Assembly: GCA_012839665.1 (NCBI GenBank)
Contig: DUMX01000176.1
Coordinates: 1-5,140, forward strand
DNA length: 5,140 bases
Origin: Gelria sp.
GTDB lineage: Bacteria > Bacillota > Syntrophomonadia > Syntrophomonadales > Syntrophomonadaceae
Direction of reading: 5' to 3'
Shown: positions 1 to 5,140 of the stretch, piece by piece
Position numbering within the stretch: the stretch's first letter is position 1
Layout: each line of letters starts with the position of its first letter
Position numbers and translations under genes: made by a program
Notes under the pieces: generated by a model
Database searches by the model: none
What the model saw: only the letters and a program-made list of their open reading frames with translations
Told to the model about the DNA's origin: nothing

Positions 1-474
1 TATAAAAATGTCATGCAGGTTCCCCGAGTAGAGCGGGTAGTAATTAACATAGGTGTTGGCGAAGCCATACAAAACCCCAAGGCTTTAGACGGTGCCGTTA
101 ATGATCTCACCGTTATATCCGGACAGAAGCCGGTAATTACCCGAGCGAAAAAATCCATTGCCGGTTTTAAATTAAGAGAAGACATGGCAATTGGTTGCAA
201 GGTTACTTTAAGGGGAGAAAGAATGTATAACTTCCTGGATAAGTTAATAAACCTATCCCTGCCCAGGGTACGCGATTTCAGGGGGGTTTCTCCGCAGTCT
301 TTTGATGGACGCGGTAATTATTCTTTAGGTATTAAGGAACAGACCATATTCCCCGAGATAGAGTACGATAAAATTGATAAAATTAGAGGTTTAGGAATTG
401 TAATAGTAACTACTGCTGAAACTGATGAGGAAGCCCGAGAACTTTTAAGACACATGGGAATGCCGTTTAGATAG
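1..474 (+). CDS. rplE: Large ribosomal subunit protein L5 (uL5), 5' end cut off by the window
   Basis: L5 binds 5S rRNA with L18 and sits in the central protuberance of the 50S subunit, where it contacts the P-site tRNA and helps form the bridge to S13. The reading frame is open from base 1: it begins Tyr-Lys-Asn-Val before the Met at position 13, which matches the internal YKNVMQVP stretch of L5. The ATG at 13 is therefore internal, not the start. The window holds 157 codons; the family is about 180 residues, so roughly 22 N-terminal residues are missing. The L5 signature is visible ([17 protein letters not shown]), followed by [21 protein letters not shown], the conserved FPEIEYDKI block and the terminal [14 protein letters not shown]. 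The gene ends with TAG, 12 bases before rpsN. The rplE leader, where S8 regulates the operon in E. coli, lies outside the window. Identification is essentially certain. Confidence 0.98.
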   Translation, partial: YKNVMQVPRVERVVINIGVGEAIQNPKALDGAVNDLTVISGQKPVITRAKKSIAGFKLREDMAIGCKVTLRGERMYNFLDKLINLSLPRVRDFRGVSPQSFDGRGNYSLGIKEQTIFPEIEYDKIDKIRGLGIVIVTTAETDEEARELLRHMGMPFR

Positions 475-486
475 GGGGTAAAAAGA

Positions 487-672
487 ATGGCCAAGAAGGC
501 AAAGGTTGTCAGGCAAAAGCGTGAACCGAAATATGAAGTCAGAAGTTACAATCGTTGTAAGATATGTGGACGCCCCAGAGCCTATATGCGCAAATTTGGC
601 ATGTGCAGAATATGTTTTCGGGAATTAGCCCACAAGGGAGAAATACCCGGTGTTACCAAATCAAGCTGGTAG
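487..672 (+). CDS. rpsN: Small ribosomal subunit protein S14 type Z (uS14, zinc-binding form)
   Basis: S14 binds 16S rRNA in the head of the 30S subunit near S3, S10 and S19. This is the short 61-residue form, against about 100 residues for the zinc-free E. coli type. It carries a full zinc ribbon: Cys24-x2-Cys27-x12-Cys40-x2-Cys43. The flanking [20 protein letters not shown] and C-terminal [11 protein letters not shown] are typical of the family, and the N-terminus is lysine/arginine-rich. The ATG at 487 is preceded by a G-rich Shine-Dalgarno (AGGGGGT, 473-479) that overlaps the rplE stop codon. In many Firmicutes a second, zinc-free S14 paralogue is encoded elsewhere and replaces this one under zinc starvation (Zur control); whether this genome has one cannot be seen here. 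The position between rplE and rpsH is the normal spc order. Some annotations use rpsZ or rpsN1 for this form. Confidence 0.97.
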   Translation: MAKKAKVVRQKREPKYEVRSYNRCKICGRPRAYMRKFGMCRICFRELAHKGEIPGVTKSSW

Positions 673-696
673 GTCTATTAAAAGGAGGTATAAGAT

Positions 697-1095
697 ATGG
701 TCGTGACTGATCCCGTAGCCGATTTCTTAACTAGAATAAGAAACGGTAACATGGTCATGCATGAAACCGTTGAAGTACCCGGTTCCAAGCTTAAGATGGG
801 AATAGCAGGAATTATGAAAGAGGAAGGGTACATCAAGGATTATGAATATATAGAAGATGGTAAACAAGGAATTATCAGGATATACCTCAAGTACGGCCCC
901 AACCGGGAGAAGGTTATTACCGGGCTTAAAAGGATAAGTAAACCAGGGCTAAGAGTGTATGTCAAAAAGGATGAAATTCCCAAGGTTTTGGGCGGTCTGG
1001 GTACAGCTATAATATCCACTTCCCAGGGCCTGATGACCGATAAAAAAGCTCGCAAAAGCGGCTTGGGCGGCGAAGTAATATGCTATATATGGTAG
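697..1095 (+). CDS. rpsH: Small ribosomal subunit protein S8 (uS8)
   Basis: S8 is a primary 16S rRNA-binding protein that organises the central domain of the 30S subunit. In E. coli it also represses spc operon translation by binding the rplE leader. The 132-residue length is normal for the family. The N-terminus has the classic [14 protein letters not shown] block (residues 4-17). The C-terminal rRNA-binding signature is clear: [18 protein letters not shown], with the key Ser107-Thr-Ser-Gln-Gly111, then [11 protein letters not shown] to the end. A perfect AAGGAGGT Shine-Dalgarno at 682-689 lies 7 bases before the ATG at 697. An in-frame GTG two codons later would also fit the family but is less well placed. 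Spacing is 24 bases from rpsN and 18 to rplF, consistent with one transcript. No autoregulatory RNA target can be judged here because the operon leader is outside the window. Confidence 0.98.
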   Translation: MVVTDPVADFLTRIRNGNMVMHETVEVPGSKLKMGIAGIMKEEGYIKDYEYIEDGKQGIIRIYLKYGPNREKVITGLKRISKPGLRVYVKKDEIPKVLGGLGTAIISTSQGLMTDKKARKSGLGGEVICYIW

Positions 1096-1113
1096 CTCAA
1101 GGAGGAGTAGACA

Positions 1114-1659
1114 ATGTCAAGAATTGGTAAAAAACCTATTAGTCTACCCGCAGGCGTTGAAGTAAAGGTAGATGGCAATATAGTAACTATTCAGGGCCCT
1201 AAAGGCTCTCTGGCTCAGACATTACCGGAAGGAATTTCTGTAATCCAGGAAGATAATCAGGCTCTGGTAGAAAGAGCCAATGATAACAAGCAGCAGCGTT
1301 CTTTTCATGGGCTTAGTCGGGCTTTGATTGCTAATATGGTTGAAGGAGTTACTAATGGTTTTGAGAAAAAACTGGAACTAGTCGGTGTAGGGTATAGAGC
1401 ACAGATGCAGGGTAAGAAATTGGTAATTAATATCGGGTTCTCGCACCCTGTAGAAATAGATGCTCCCGAGGGGATAGAATTTGAGGTCCCTGCCCCAACC
1501 AAGATTACTATAAAGGGTATTGATAAACAACTGGTTGGTAATACCGCAGCTCACATCCGTGCCATAAGGAAGCCCGAACCTTACAAAGGTAAGGGTATTA
1601 AATATGAGGATGAGTATATCAGGCGTAAAGCTGGCAAGGCCGGCGCCGCCGGTATTTAA
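1114..1659 (+). CDS. rplF: Large ribosomal subunit protein L6 (uL6)
   Basis: L6 binds 23S rRNA near the GTPase-associated region and the sarcin-ricin loop and is needed for late 50S assembly. The protein has 181 residues, close to the usual 177-180. It starts [17 protein letters not shown] and shows the two related alpha/beta halves of the family (about residues 10-82 and 83-165). The C-terminal L6 signature PEPYKGKGI is at residues 154-162, followed by [15 protein letters not shown]. It ends in a short Ala-Ala-Gly-Ile tail in place of the more usual Lys-Lys or similar. AAGGAGG at 1099-1105 lies 8 bases before the ATG. Termination is by tandem in-frame TAA TAA (1657-1662). The last codons are very GC-rich and can form a small hairpin, described separately. 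Confidence 0.98.
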   Translation: MSRIGKKPISLPAGVEVKVDGNIVTIQGPKGSLAQTLPEGISVIQEDNQALVERANDNKQQRSFHGLSRALIANMVEGVTNGFEKKLELVGVGYRAQMQGKKLVINIGFSHPVEIDAPEGIEFEVPAPTKITIKGIDKQLVGNTAAHIRAIRKPEPYKGKGIKYEDEYIRRKAGKAGAAGI

Positions 1660-1671
1660 TAAAGCGGGAAG

Positions 1672-1675
1672 GGAG
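1672..1675 (+). promoter_or_regulatory. Ribosome binding site deciding the TTG start of rplR
   Basis: GGAG within AAGGGAGTGA (1669-1678) lies 10 bases before TTG at 1686. It is the weakest-looking site with a non-ATG start in the window, but no competing in-frame start exists before Met22 of L18. Confidence 0.7.
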
Positions 1676-1685
1676 TGACCAGAAC

Positions 1686-2051
1686 TTGATTAAAAAAACT
1701 AGTAGAAACCAATTAAGACGGGGAAAGCATGCCCGGGTACGTCAGAAAATGAGTGGAACCGCTGAAGCTCCCAGGCTTTGCGTATATAAAAGCTTGAACC
1801 ACATATATGCCCAGATAATAGATGATAATCAGGGGAAAACCCTGGTAACAGCTTCTACCCTGGACAAAGACCTTAAGGACTTGGCTTCTAAAACTAATAT
1901 AGAAGCTGCCCAAGCGGTTGGGAGTAGTATTGCTTCCAAAGCTAAGGAAAAAGGTATTACCACAGTAGTCTTTGACCGGAGTGGATACAAATATCATGGA
2001 CGAGTCGCTGCTCTGGCAGATGCCGCCAGAGAAAATGGACTTGAATTTTAA
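1686..2051 (+). CDS. rplR: Large ribosomal subunit protein L18 (uL18), TTG start
   Basis: L18 binds 5S rRNA together with L5 and helps attach it to the 50S subunit. The 121-residue product matches the usual length of about 120. The N-terminus is strongly basic and disordered-like (about residues 1-22), as expected for the rRNA-binding arm. It is followed by [20 protein letters not shown] (23-42), the central AQIIDD strand, and the C-terminal [20 protein letters not shown] with the terminal ENGLEF. The start is TTG at 1686. It gives the expected MIKKTSRN-type N-terminus, whereas the next Met (residue 22) would remove the conserved basic arm. A Shine-Dalgarno core GGAG at 1672-1675 sits 10 bases upstream. 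The GTG at 1675 is out of frame. Residue 32 is Cys, where Ser or Asn is common. The gap to rpsE is 30 bases, the largest in the window. Confidence 0.97.
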   Translation: MIKKTSRNQLRRGKHARVRQKMSGTAEAPRLCVYKSLNHIYAQIIDDNQGKTLVTASTLDKDLKDLASKTNIEAAQAVGSSIASKAKEKGITTVVFDRSGYKYHGRVAALADAARENGLEF

Positions 2052-2081
2052 TCAATCTCACGAATTAATAGGAGGGACACG

Positions 2082-2585
2082 ATGATTGACAAAGAACAGA
2101 CTGGTCCGGAACTTATAGAAAAGGTAGTTAACGTAAAAAGAGTAGCCAAAGTTGTAAAAGGCGGACGCAGGTTTAGTTTTAGTGCTCTGGTCGTAGTTGG
2201 TGATGGCGAGGGTAAAGTAGGGACTGGCAAGGGTAAGGCTACTGAAGTACCTGAAGCTATTCGTAAAGCTATAGAAAATGCCAAAAAAAATATGATTGAA
2301 ATACCGTTGATTGACGGAAGAACTATTCCACACACGATTATTGGCAGGTTTGGTGCTGGTGAGGTACTGCTGAAACCCGCATCTGCTGGTACCGGTGTTA
2401 TTGCCGGGGGACCAGTCCGAGCAGTATTAGAGTCTGCCGGGATAAAAGATATTCTTACCAAATCACTTGGTTCTGCCAACACTAACAATATGGTACATGC
2501 CACTATGGAAGGGCTAACAAATTTGAAAAGAGCCGAAGATGTTGCCCGGAAACGAGGCAAAACCATAGAAGAGATTTTGGGCTAG
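2082..2585 (+). CDS. rpsE: Small ribosomal subunit protein S5 (uS5)
   Basis: S5 lies on the back of the 30S subunit, affects decoding accuracy, and lines the mRNA entry tunnel with S3 and S4. The protein has 167 residues, which is normal. The N-terminal double-stranded-RNA-binding-like domain spans about residues 11-74 and contains the S5 signature [20 protein letters not shown] (27-46). The C-terminal domain (about 87-158) shows the conserved [19 protein letters not shown] and [19 protein letters not shown]. The loop with Val26-Lys-Gly-Gly-Arg-Arg, where spectinomycin-resistance changes fall in other bacteria, looks wild type. A good GGAGGG Shine-Dalgarno at 2071-2076 precedes the ATG at 2082. 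The stop codon TAG (2583-2585) forms the beginning of the rpmD ribosome binding site. A run of eight A residues at 2283-2290 lies within Lys-Lys-Asn codons and the frame continues normally. Confidence 0.98.
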   Translation: MIDKEQTGPELIEKVVNVKRVAKVVKGGRRFSFSALVVVGDGEGKVGTGKGKATEVPEAIRKAIENAKKNMIEIPLIDGRTIPHTIIGRFGAGEVLLKPASAGTGVIAGGPVRAVLESAGIKDILTKSLGSANTNNMVHATMEGLTNLKRAEDVARKRGKTIEEILG

Positions 2586-2589
2586 GAGG
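2584..2589 (+). promoter_or_regulatory. Ribosome binding site of rpmD, overlapping the rpsE stop codon
   Basis: AGGAGG lies 8 bases before TTG at 2598. Its first two bases are the last two bases of the rpsE TAG (2583-2585), so ribosomes terminating on rpsE cover the rpmD initiation site. This supports the TTG start. Confidence 0.85.
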
Positions 2590-2597
2590 GTTAGGAC

Positions 2598-2783
2598 TTG
2601 GCTAAACAGTTAAAGATAACGTGGGTCAAGAGTTTTATTGGCTGTCCCGAAACCCAGCGAGCTACTATTAGGAGCTTGGGATTTAAGAAATTACAGCAGA
2701 GTGTAATTAAAGATGATTCCCCAGAAATATGGGGTCAAATCAATAAAGTTAATCACCTGCTAAAAGTTGAAGAATTAGATTAG
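2598..2783 (+). CDS. rpmD: Large ribosomal subunit protein L30 (uL30), TTG start
   Basis: L30 is a small 50S protein that binds 23S rRNA near the 5S contact region. The bacterial form is about 60 residues and this one is 61. The family pattern is visible: LKITWVKSFIG (5-15), a basic helix region RATIRSLGFKKLQQSV (21-36), then the conserved INKVNHLLKVEE (48-59). The start is TTG at 2598, which gives the expected MAKQLKI N-terminus; AGGAGG (2584-2589) lies 8 bases upstream and supports it. No alternative in-frame ATG exists in the N-terminal part. Oddities are Trp9 and Cys16 in IGCP, where related proteins commonly carry a basic residue such as Arg or Lys after the Gly. The gene ends with tandem in-frame stops TAG TGA (2781-2786). 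The order S5-L30-L15 is standard. Confidence 0.96.
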   Translation: MAKQLKITWVKSFIGCPETQRATIRSLGFKKLQQSVIKDDSPEIWGQINKVNHLLKVEELD

Positions 2784-2787
2784 TGAG

Positions 2788-2795
2788 AGGGAGGT
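2788..2795 (+). promoter_or_regulatory. Ribosome binding site deciding the GTG start of rplO
   Basis: AGGGAGGT ends 6 bases before GTG at 2802, directly downstream of the tandem stops of rpmD. Placement and the family N-terminus (MKLDEL) agree on this start. Confidence 0.85.
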
Positions 2796-2801
2796 CCTAA
2801 A

Positions 2802-3242
2802 GTGAAACTGGATGAATTACAATCTCCCCCGGGCGCAAATAAACGGTTCAAAAGAGTAGGACGGGGCCCTGGTTCTGGTCGTGGGAAGACTTCAACCCGG
2901 GGACACAAAGGCCAGAAGGCGCGCGCAGGTGGAGGAGTCAGACCAGGCTTCGAAGGTGGCCAGATGCCGTTACAGAGGCGTCTGCCCAAACGTGGATTTA
3001 CCAACATATTTAAAAAAGAATATGCCATTGTCAATATCAGAGATTTAAACAGGTTTGAAGACGGTAGTGAGATAAATCCCGAGGTACTGCAGAACGCAGG
3101 TTTAATTAATTCCATTAAGGATGGAGTTAAAATCCTGGGTGATGGGGAACTGGAGAAGAAACTAACGGTCAGGGCCCATAAAATAAGCAGGCAGGCAGAA
3201 GAAAAAATTACTGCCCGGGGTGGTAGAGTTGAGGTGATTTAA
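2802..3242 (+). CDS. rplO: Large ribosomal subunit protein L15 (uL15), GTG start
   Basis: L15 is an early-assembling 50S protein with a long basic extension that penetrates 23S rRNA. The protein has 146 residues, the usual length. The N-terminal half is very rich in Gly, Arg and Lys: [20 protein letters not shown] (17-36), then [20 protein letters not shown] and [10 protein letters not shown] (59-68). The C-terminal globular domain (about 75-146) includes [19 protein letters not shown] and ends ARGGRVEVI. The start is GTG at 2802, giving [11 protein letters not shown], the family N-terminus. GGAGGT at 2790-2795 lies 6 bases upstream. The stop codon TAA (3240-3242) shares its last A with the secY ATG, and the secY Shine-Dalgarno is inside the last rplO codons, so translation of the two is probably coupled. 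Confidence 0.98.
   Translation: MKLDELQSPPGANKRFKRVGRGPGSGRGKTSTRGHKGQKARAGGGVRPGFEGGQMPLQRRLPKRGFTNIFKKEYAIVNIRDLNRFEDGSEINPEVLQNAGLINSIKDGVKILGDGELEKKLTVRAHKISRQAEEKITARGGRVEVI
3231..3238 (+). promoter_or_regulatory. Ribosome binding site of secY, inside the end of rplO
   Basis: GAGGTGAT is an eight-base match to the extended anti-Shine-Dalgarno complement (AGGAGGTGAT). It lies within the last codons of rplO, with its GAGG core 7 bases before the ATG at 3242. Together with the TAATG overlap it suggests translational coupling of L15 and SecY. Confidence 0.85.
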
Positions 3243-4507
3243 TGCTGGGATCCTTACAACAGGCCTTCAAGGTCGGTGACCTGAGGCAAAAGCTACTATT
3301 CACCTTGTTTATGATACTTGTTTTTCGTATTGGTGCCCATATTCCGGTACCGGGGATAAACCCAGAGGCCTTGGAACAGCTCCTTAAGGGACAGTTATTT
3401 GGTTTTTTTGATATCATTTCCGGGGGAGCTTTCAAGCGTTTTAGTATATTTGCCATGAGCATAACCCCGTATATTAATGCTACCATTATTATGCAGCTAT
3501 TAACCGTAGTTATACCCAGACTGGAAGAACTACAAAAAGAAGGCGAAGAAGGGCGCAAAGTTATTGCTCAGTATACCCGTTATTTTACTGTAGTACTAGC
3601 CTTTATCCAGGCCATGGGAATGTCTGCTGCTTTAAGTAAGAGTGGTGCGATAGTTAGTCCCGGCATCGGGTCTTATTTGATAATTGCTATTTCGCTGACT
3701 GCAGGAACTGCCCTTCTAATGTGGATTGGTGAAATGATAACCGAAAACGGCATTGGAAATGGTATTTCCCTGATAATCTTTGCAGGTATCGTATCCAGGT
3801 TACCCAGCCAGATTAGCGGGGTAGGGCAGGAATTATCGGGTGGCATTATTGGTGCCTTTAATATCTTCCTGTTTATAGTAATAGCTCTGGCTATAATCGT
3901 AGCTATTATTGCAGTTAACGAAGGACAAAGAAGACTACCAGTACAGTATGCTAAGAGAGTAGTGGGACGCAAGCTCTACGGAGGGCAAAGCACGTTCTTG
4001 CCCCTTAAGGTTAATGCCGCCGGTGTTATACCTATAATATTTGCCATGGCTTTGATGATGTTTCCAGCTACTATTGGTGCATGGATGAGCCCTGAAGCAG
4101 GCCTTAACCGGTTTCTAAATACCTATTTTCATTTTGGCAGTGTACTTTATAATGCCTTTTATGCCGCTTTGATAGTATTCTTTACCTATTTCTATGTGGC
4201 TATTATATTTAATCCTATGGATGTAGCAGATAACATTAAGCGATATGGCGGATTTGTTCCTGGAATCAGACCGGGTCGACCTACGGCAGAGTATATAGAT
4301 AGAGTATTATCACGGTTAACCCTATGCGGAGGAGTATTTTTAGCCTTGATTGCAGTTTTACCTAACTTTGTTATAGGTCTTACTGGAGTAACCAGCATCT
4401 GGTTTGGAGGTACTTCACTGTTAATCGTAGTTGGCGTTGCTTTAGATACCATGAAACAGATTGAATCGCACTTGCTATTGCGCAGCTATGAGGGTTTTGT
4501 TAAATAG
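3242..4507 (+). CDS. secY: Protein translocase channel subunit SecY
   Basis: SecY is the membrane pore of the SecYEG translocon; it passes unfolded preproteins driven by SecA and inserts membrane proteins from ribosomes. The 421 residues fit the family (about 420-440). Ten hydrophobic segments can be placed roughly at residues 17-36, 68-91, 111-131, 143-163, 172-188, 203-225, 257-281, 300-323, 358-380 and 386-402. The plug region is about 52-66 (LFGFFDIISGGAFKR). It leads into the first SecY signature SIFAMSITPYINATIIMQLL (68-87). The cytoplasmic loop after the sixth segment has GQRRLPVQYAKRVVGRKLYG (228-247). The next cytoplasmic loop contains FVPGIRPGRPTAEYID (338-353); Arg343 there matches the conserved arginine needed for SecA coupling in E. 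coli. The C-terminus is short, ending SHLLLRSYEGFVK. The start ATG overlaps the rplO stop by one base. adk follows after 13 bases. Confidence 0.98.
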   Translation: MLGSLQQAFKVGDLRQKLLFTLFMILVFRIGAHIPVPGINPEALEQLLKGQLFGFFDIISGGAFKRFSIFAMSITPYINATIIMQLLTVVIPRLEELQKEGEEGRKVIAQYTRYFTVVLAFIQAMGMSAALSKSGAIVSPGIGSYLIIAISLTAGTALLMWIGEMITENGIGNGISLIIFAGIVSRLPSQISGVGQELSGGIIGAFNIFLFIVIALAIIVAIIAVNEGQRRLPVQYAKRVVGRKLYGGQSTFLPLKVNAAGVIPIIFAMALMMFPATIGAWMSPEAGLNRFLNTYFHFGSVLYNAFYAALIVFFTYFYVAIIFNPMDVADNIKRYGGFVPGIRPGRPTAEYIDRVLSRLTLCGGVFLALIAVLPNFVIGLTGVTSIWFGGTSLLIVVGVALDTMKQIESHLLLRSYEGFVK

Positions 4508-4515
4508 GAGATGAT
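4506..4515 (+). promoter_or_regulatory. Ribosome binding site deciding the GTG start of adk, overlapping the secY stop codon
   Basis: AGGAGATGAT matches the ideal AGGAGGTGAT at nine of ten bases and ends 5 bases before GTG at 4521. It starts within the secY TAG (4505-4507). The embedded ATG at 4511 is out of frame with adenylate kinase. Confidence 0.85.
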
Positions 4516-4520
4516 TTTTA

Positions 4521-5140
4521 GTGAACATAGTACTTATGGGACCCCCCGGTGCAGGTAAGGGGACTCAGGCAGAGTTTATAAAGAAGGAGTACCTTATTCC
4601 TCATATATCAACTGGTGATATGTTTCGGGACGCAGTTAGCCGTAAAACCGAACAGGGTAAGGAAGCCAAAAAGTACATGGATGCTGGTAAACTAGTACCG
4701 GATGAAGTAACTATTGGCATAGTAGAAGAGAGACTGGCGGAAGCTGACTGTAAAGTTGGTTTCTTGTTAGATGGATTTCCCCGGACTATAGTACAGGCCG
4801 AAGCTCTGGAAAAGGTTCTGAGTAGTACCGGTAGAAAAATTGATGTTGCCATTAATATTGCCGTTCCCAACGACATTCTTATTAAGCGCTTGTCAGGAAG
4901 GGTAAGTTGTAAGGAATGTAAAGTTGTATATAATCTTCATTCTAGCCCCCCCAGCATAGAAGGAATCTGTGATAATTGCGGGGGAGAACTGATACAACGT
5001 AGCGATGACCGGGGCGAAACCGTGGCTAAAAGGTTAGAAGTATATCAGGAGCAAACTAACCCGCTGTTGGCCTATTATTCCGAGCAAAAGATTTTGCACG
5101 AGATAGACGGTAATCGTAATAGCAAGTTGGTTTTCGCTGA
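4521..5140 (+). CDS. adk: Adenylate kinase, zinc-binding long form, 3' end cut off by the window
   Basis: Adenylate kinase catalyses ATP + AMP to 2 ADP in the cytoplasm. The frame is open from GTG at 4521 to the window end: 206 complete codons without a stop. The family is about 212-217 residues, so only a few C-terminal residues should be missing. Motifs in order: P-loop GPPGAGKGT (7-15, Lys13); AMP-binding ISTGDMFR (29-36, Thr31 and Arg36); DGFPRT (84-89, Arg88) with Gln92; the LID domain (about 127-164) with Cys130-x2-Cys133 and Cys150-x2-Cys153, a complete four-cysteine structural zinc site as in the Geobacillus enzyme; then QRSDD (159-163) and Arg171 in the catalytic region. The GTG start gives the expected VNIVLMGPPG N-terminus. 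AGGAGATGAT (4506-4515) supports it, and the ATG at 4511 is out of frame. It follows secY by 13 bases, the normal Firmicutes arrangement. Confidence 0.97.
   Translation, partial: MNIVLMGPPGAGKGTQAEFIKKEYLIPHISTGDMFRDAVSRKTEQGKEAKKYMDAGKLVPDEVTIGIVEERLAEADCKVGFLLDGFPRTIVQAEALEKVLSSTGRKIDVAINIAVPNDILIKRLSGRVSCKECKVVYNLHSSPPSIEGICDNCGGELIQRSDDRGETVAKRLEVYQEQTNPLLAYYSEQKILHEIDGNRNSKLVFA

Larger units (their letters stand above)
1..5140 (+). other. Central and distal part of the spc ribosomal protein operon
   Basis: Ten genes lie in one direction with gaps of 12, 24, 18, 26, 30, 12, 18, -1 and 13 bases, in the conserved order L5-S14-S8-L6-L18-S5-L30-L15-SecY-Adk. No gap can hold a promoter plus leader, and none has a GC stem followed by a T run, so a single polycistronic transcript is inferred. 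Expected flanking genes are rplX upstream and map, infA and rpmJ downstream; neither side is visible. Internal promoters inside coding sequence cannot be excluded by eye. Confidence 0.93.

Noticed and set aside
13..15. ATG at 13 as the start of rplE
   Set aside because: The frame is open to base 1 and the upstream codons Tyr-Lys-Asn-Val match the internal L5 sequence, so this Met is internal and the gene begins before the window.
1640..1662. Possible rho-independent terminator after rplF
   Set aside because: The GC stem is only five pairs and is followed by TATTTAATAAAG rather than a T run; it also lies in the coding sequence in mid-operon.
2052..2081. Promoter for a separate rpsE transcript in the 30-base rplR-rpsE gap
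   Set aside because: The gap is too short and has no recognisable -35/-10 pair with proper spacing; it mainly holds the rpsE ribosome binding site.
2283..2290. A8 run in rpsE as a programmed frameshift or sequencing error
   Set aside because: The S5 frame and conserved residues continue without a break on both sides, and there is no extended alternative product or stimulatory structure.
2048..2566. 172-codon open frame on the - strand lying across rpsE
   Set aside because: It mirrors nearly the whole of rpsE, is rich in Ser, Thr, Pro, Ile and Leu in the manner of antisense translations, has no recognisable motif, and lies in a conserved operon. It is a shadow of rpsE.
2780..3115. 111-codon - strand open frame across rplO
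   Set aside because: Its Pro/Arg/Gly-rich composition follows from the Gly/Arg codons of L15 read backwards; no family resemblance and no independent support.
3208..4452. Several - strand open frames of 86-116 codons across secY
   Set aside because: They are antisense shadows of the long SecY frame, without motifs or credible spacing to each other.
4601..4876. 91-codon - strand open frame across adk
   Set aside because: The + strand frame is unambiguously adenylate kinase with all catalytic motifs; the antisense frame has no recognisable content.
4946..4952. C7 run in the adk LID as a possible indel error
   Set aside because: The frame keeps both cysteine pairs at the exact family spacing and runs on to QRSDD and beyond, so the count of C appears correct.

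Overview
The window is a ten-gene stretch of a bacterial ribosomal protein (spc) operon, all on the + strand and tightly packed. The order is rplE (5' end missing) - rpsN - rpsH - rplF - rplR - rpsE - rpmD - rplO - secY - adk (3' end missing). Every gene was assigned from conserved family motifs that can be read in the translation and from the textbook gene order. There is no intergenic stretch longer than 30 bases, and I see no RNA gene, mobile element, CRISPR array, rho-independent terminator or convincing promoter.

The organism is most likely a low-to-moderate GC Gram-positive of the class Clostridia. Three observations support this. S14 is the short 61-residue zinc-ribbon form. Strong AGGAGG-type Shine-Dalgarno sequences precede almost every gene. 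Adk carries a four-cysteine zinc-binding LID, as in many Gram-positive and thermophilic relatives, and secY is followed directly by adk, as in Firmicutes. Codon use is mixed, with frequent AGA/AGG and A/T-ending codons, and shows no break along the window. A more exact placement, for example among the Peptococcaceae- or Syntrophomonadaceae-like lineages, would be a guess.

Layout: positions 1-2051 encode L5, S14, S8, L6 and L18. Positions 2082-3242 encode S5, L30 and L15. Positions 3242-4507 encode the SecY translocon channel, whose start codon overlaps the rplO stop codon by one base. Position 4521 to the window end encodes adenylate kinase. The genes work together in that the proteins build both ribosomal subunits (L5 and L18 bind 5S rRNA; S8, S5 and S14 shape the 30S subunit; L6, L15 and L30 belong to the 50S subunit). 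SecY then forms the channel that accepts nascent or SecA-driven preproteins, and Adk balances adenine nucleotides.

This is a conserved housekeeping region and I did not find a novel system in it. The points worth noting are small. Four of nine visible start codons are not ATG. Three gene junctions have the Shine-Dalgarno sequence starting inside the upstream TAG stop codon. The rplO/secY junction is overlapping. There is a small GC-only hairpin at the end of rplF, and L30 has an unusual-looking cysteine.
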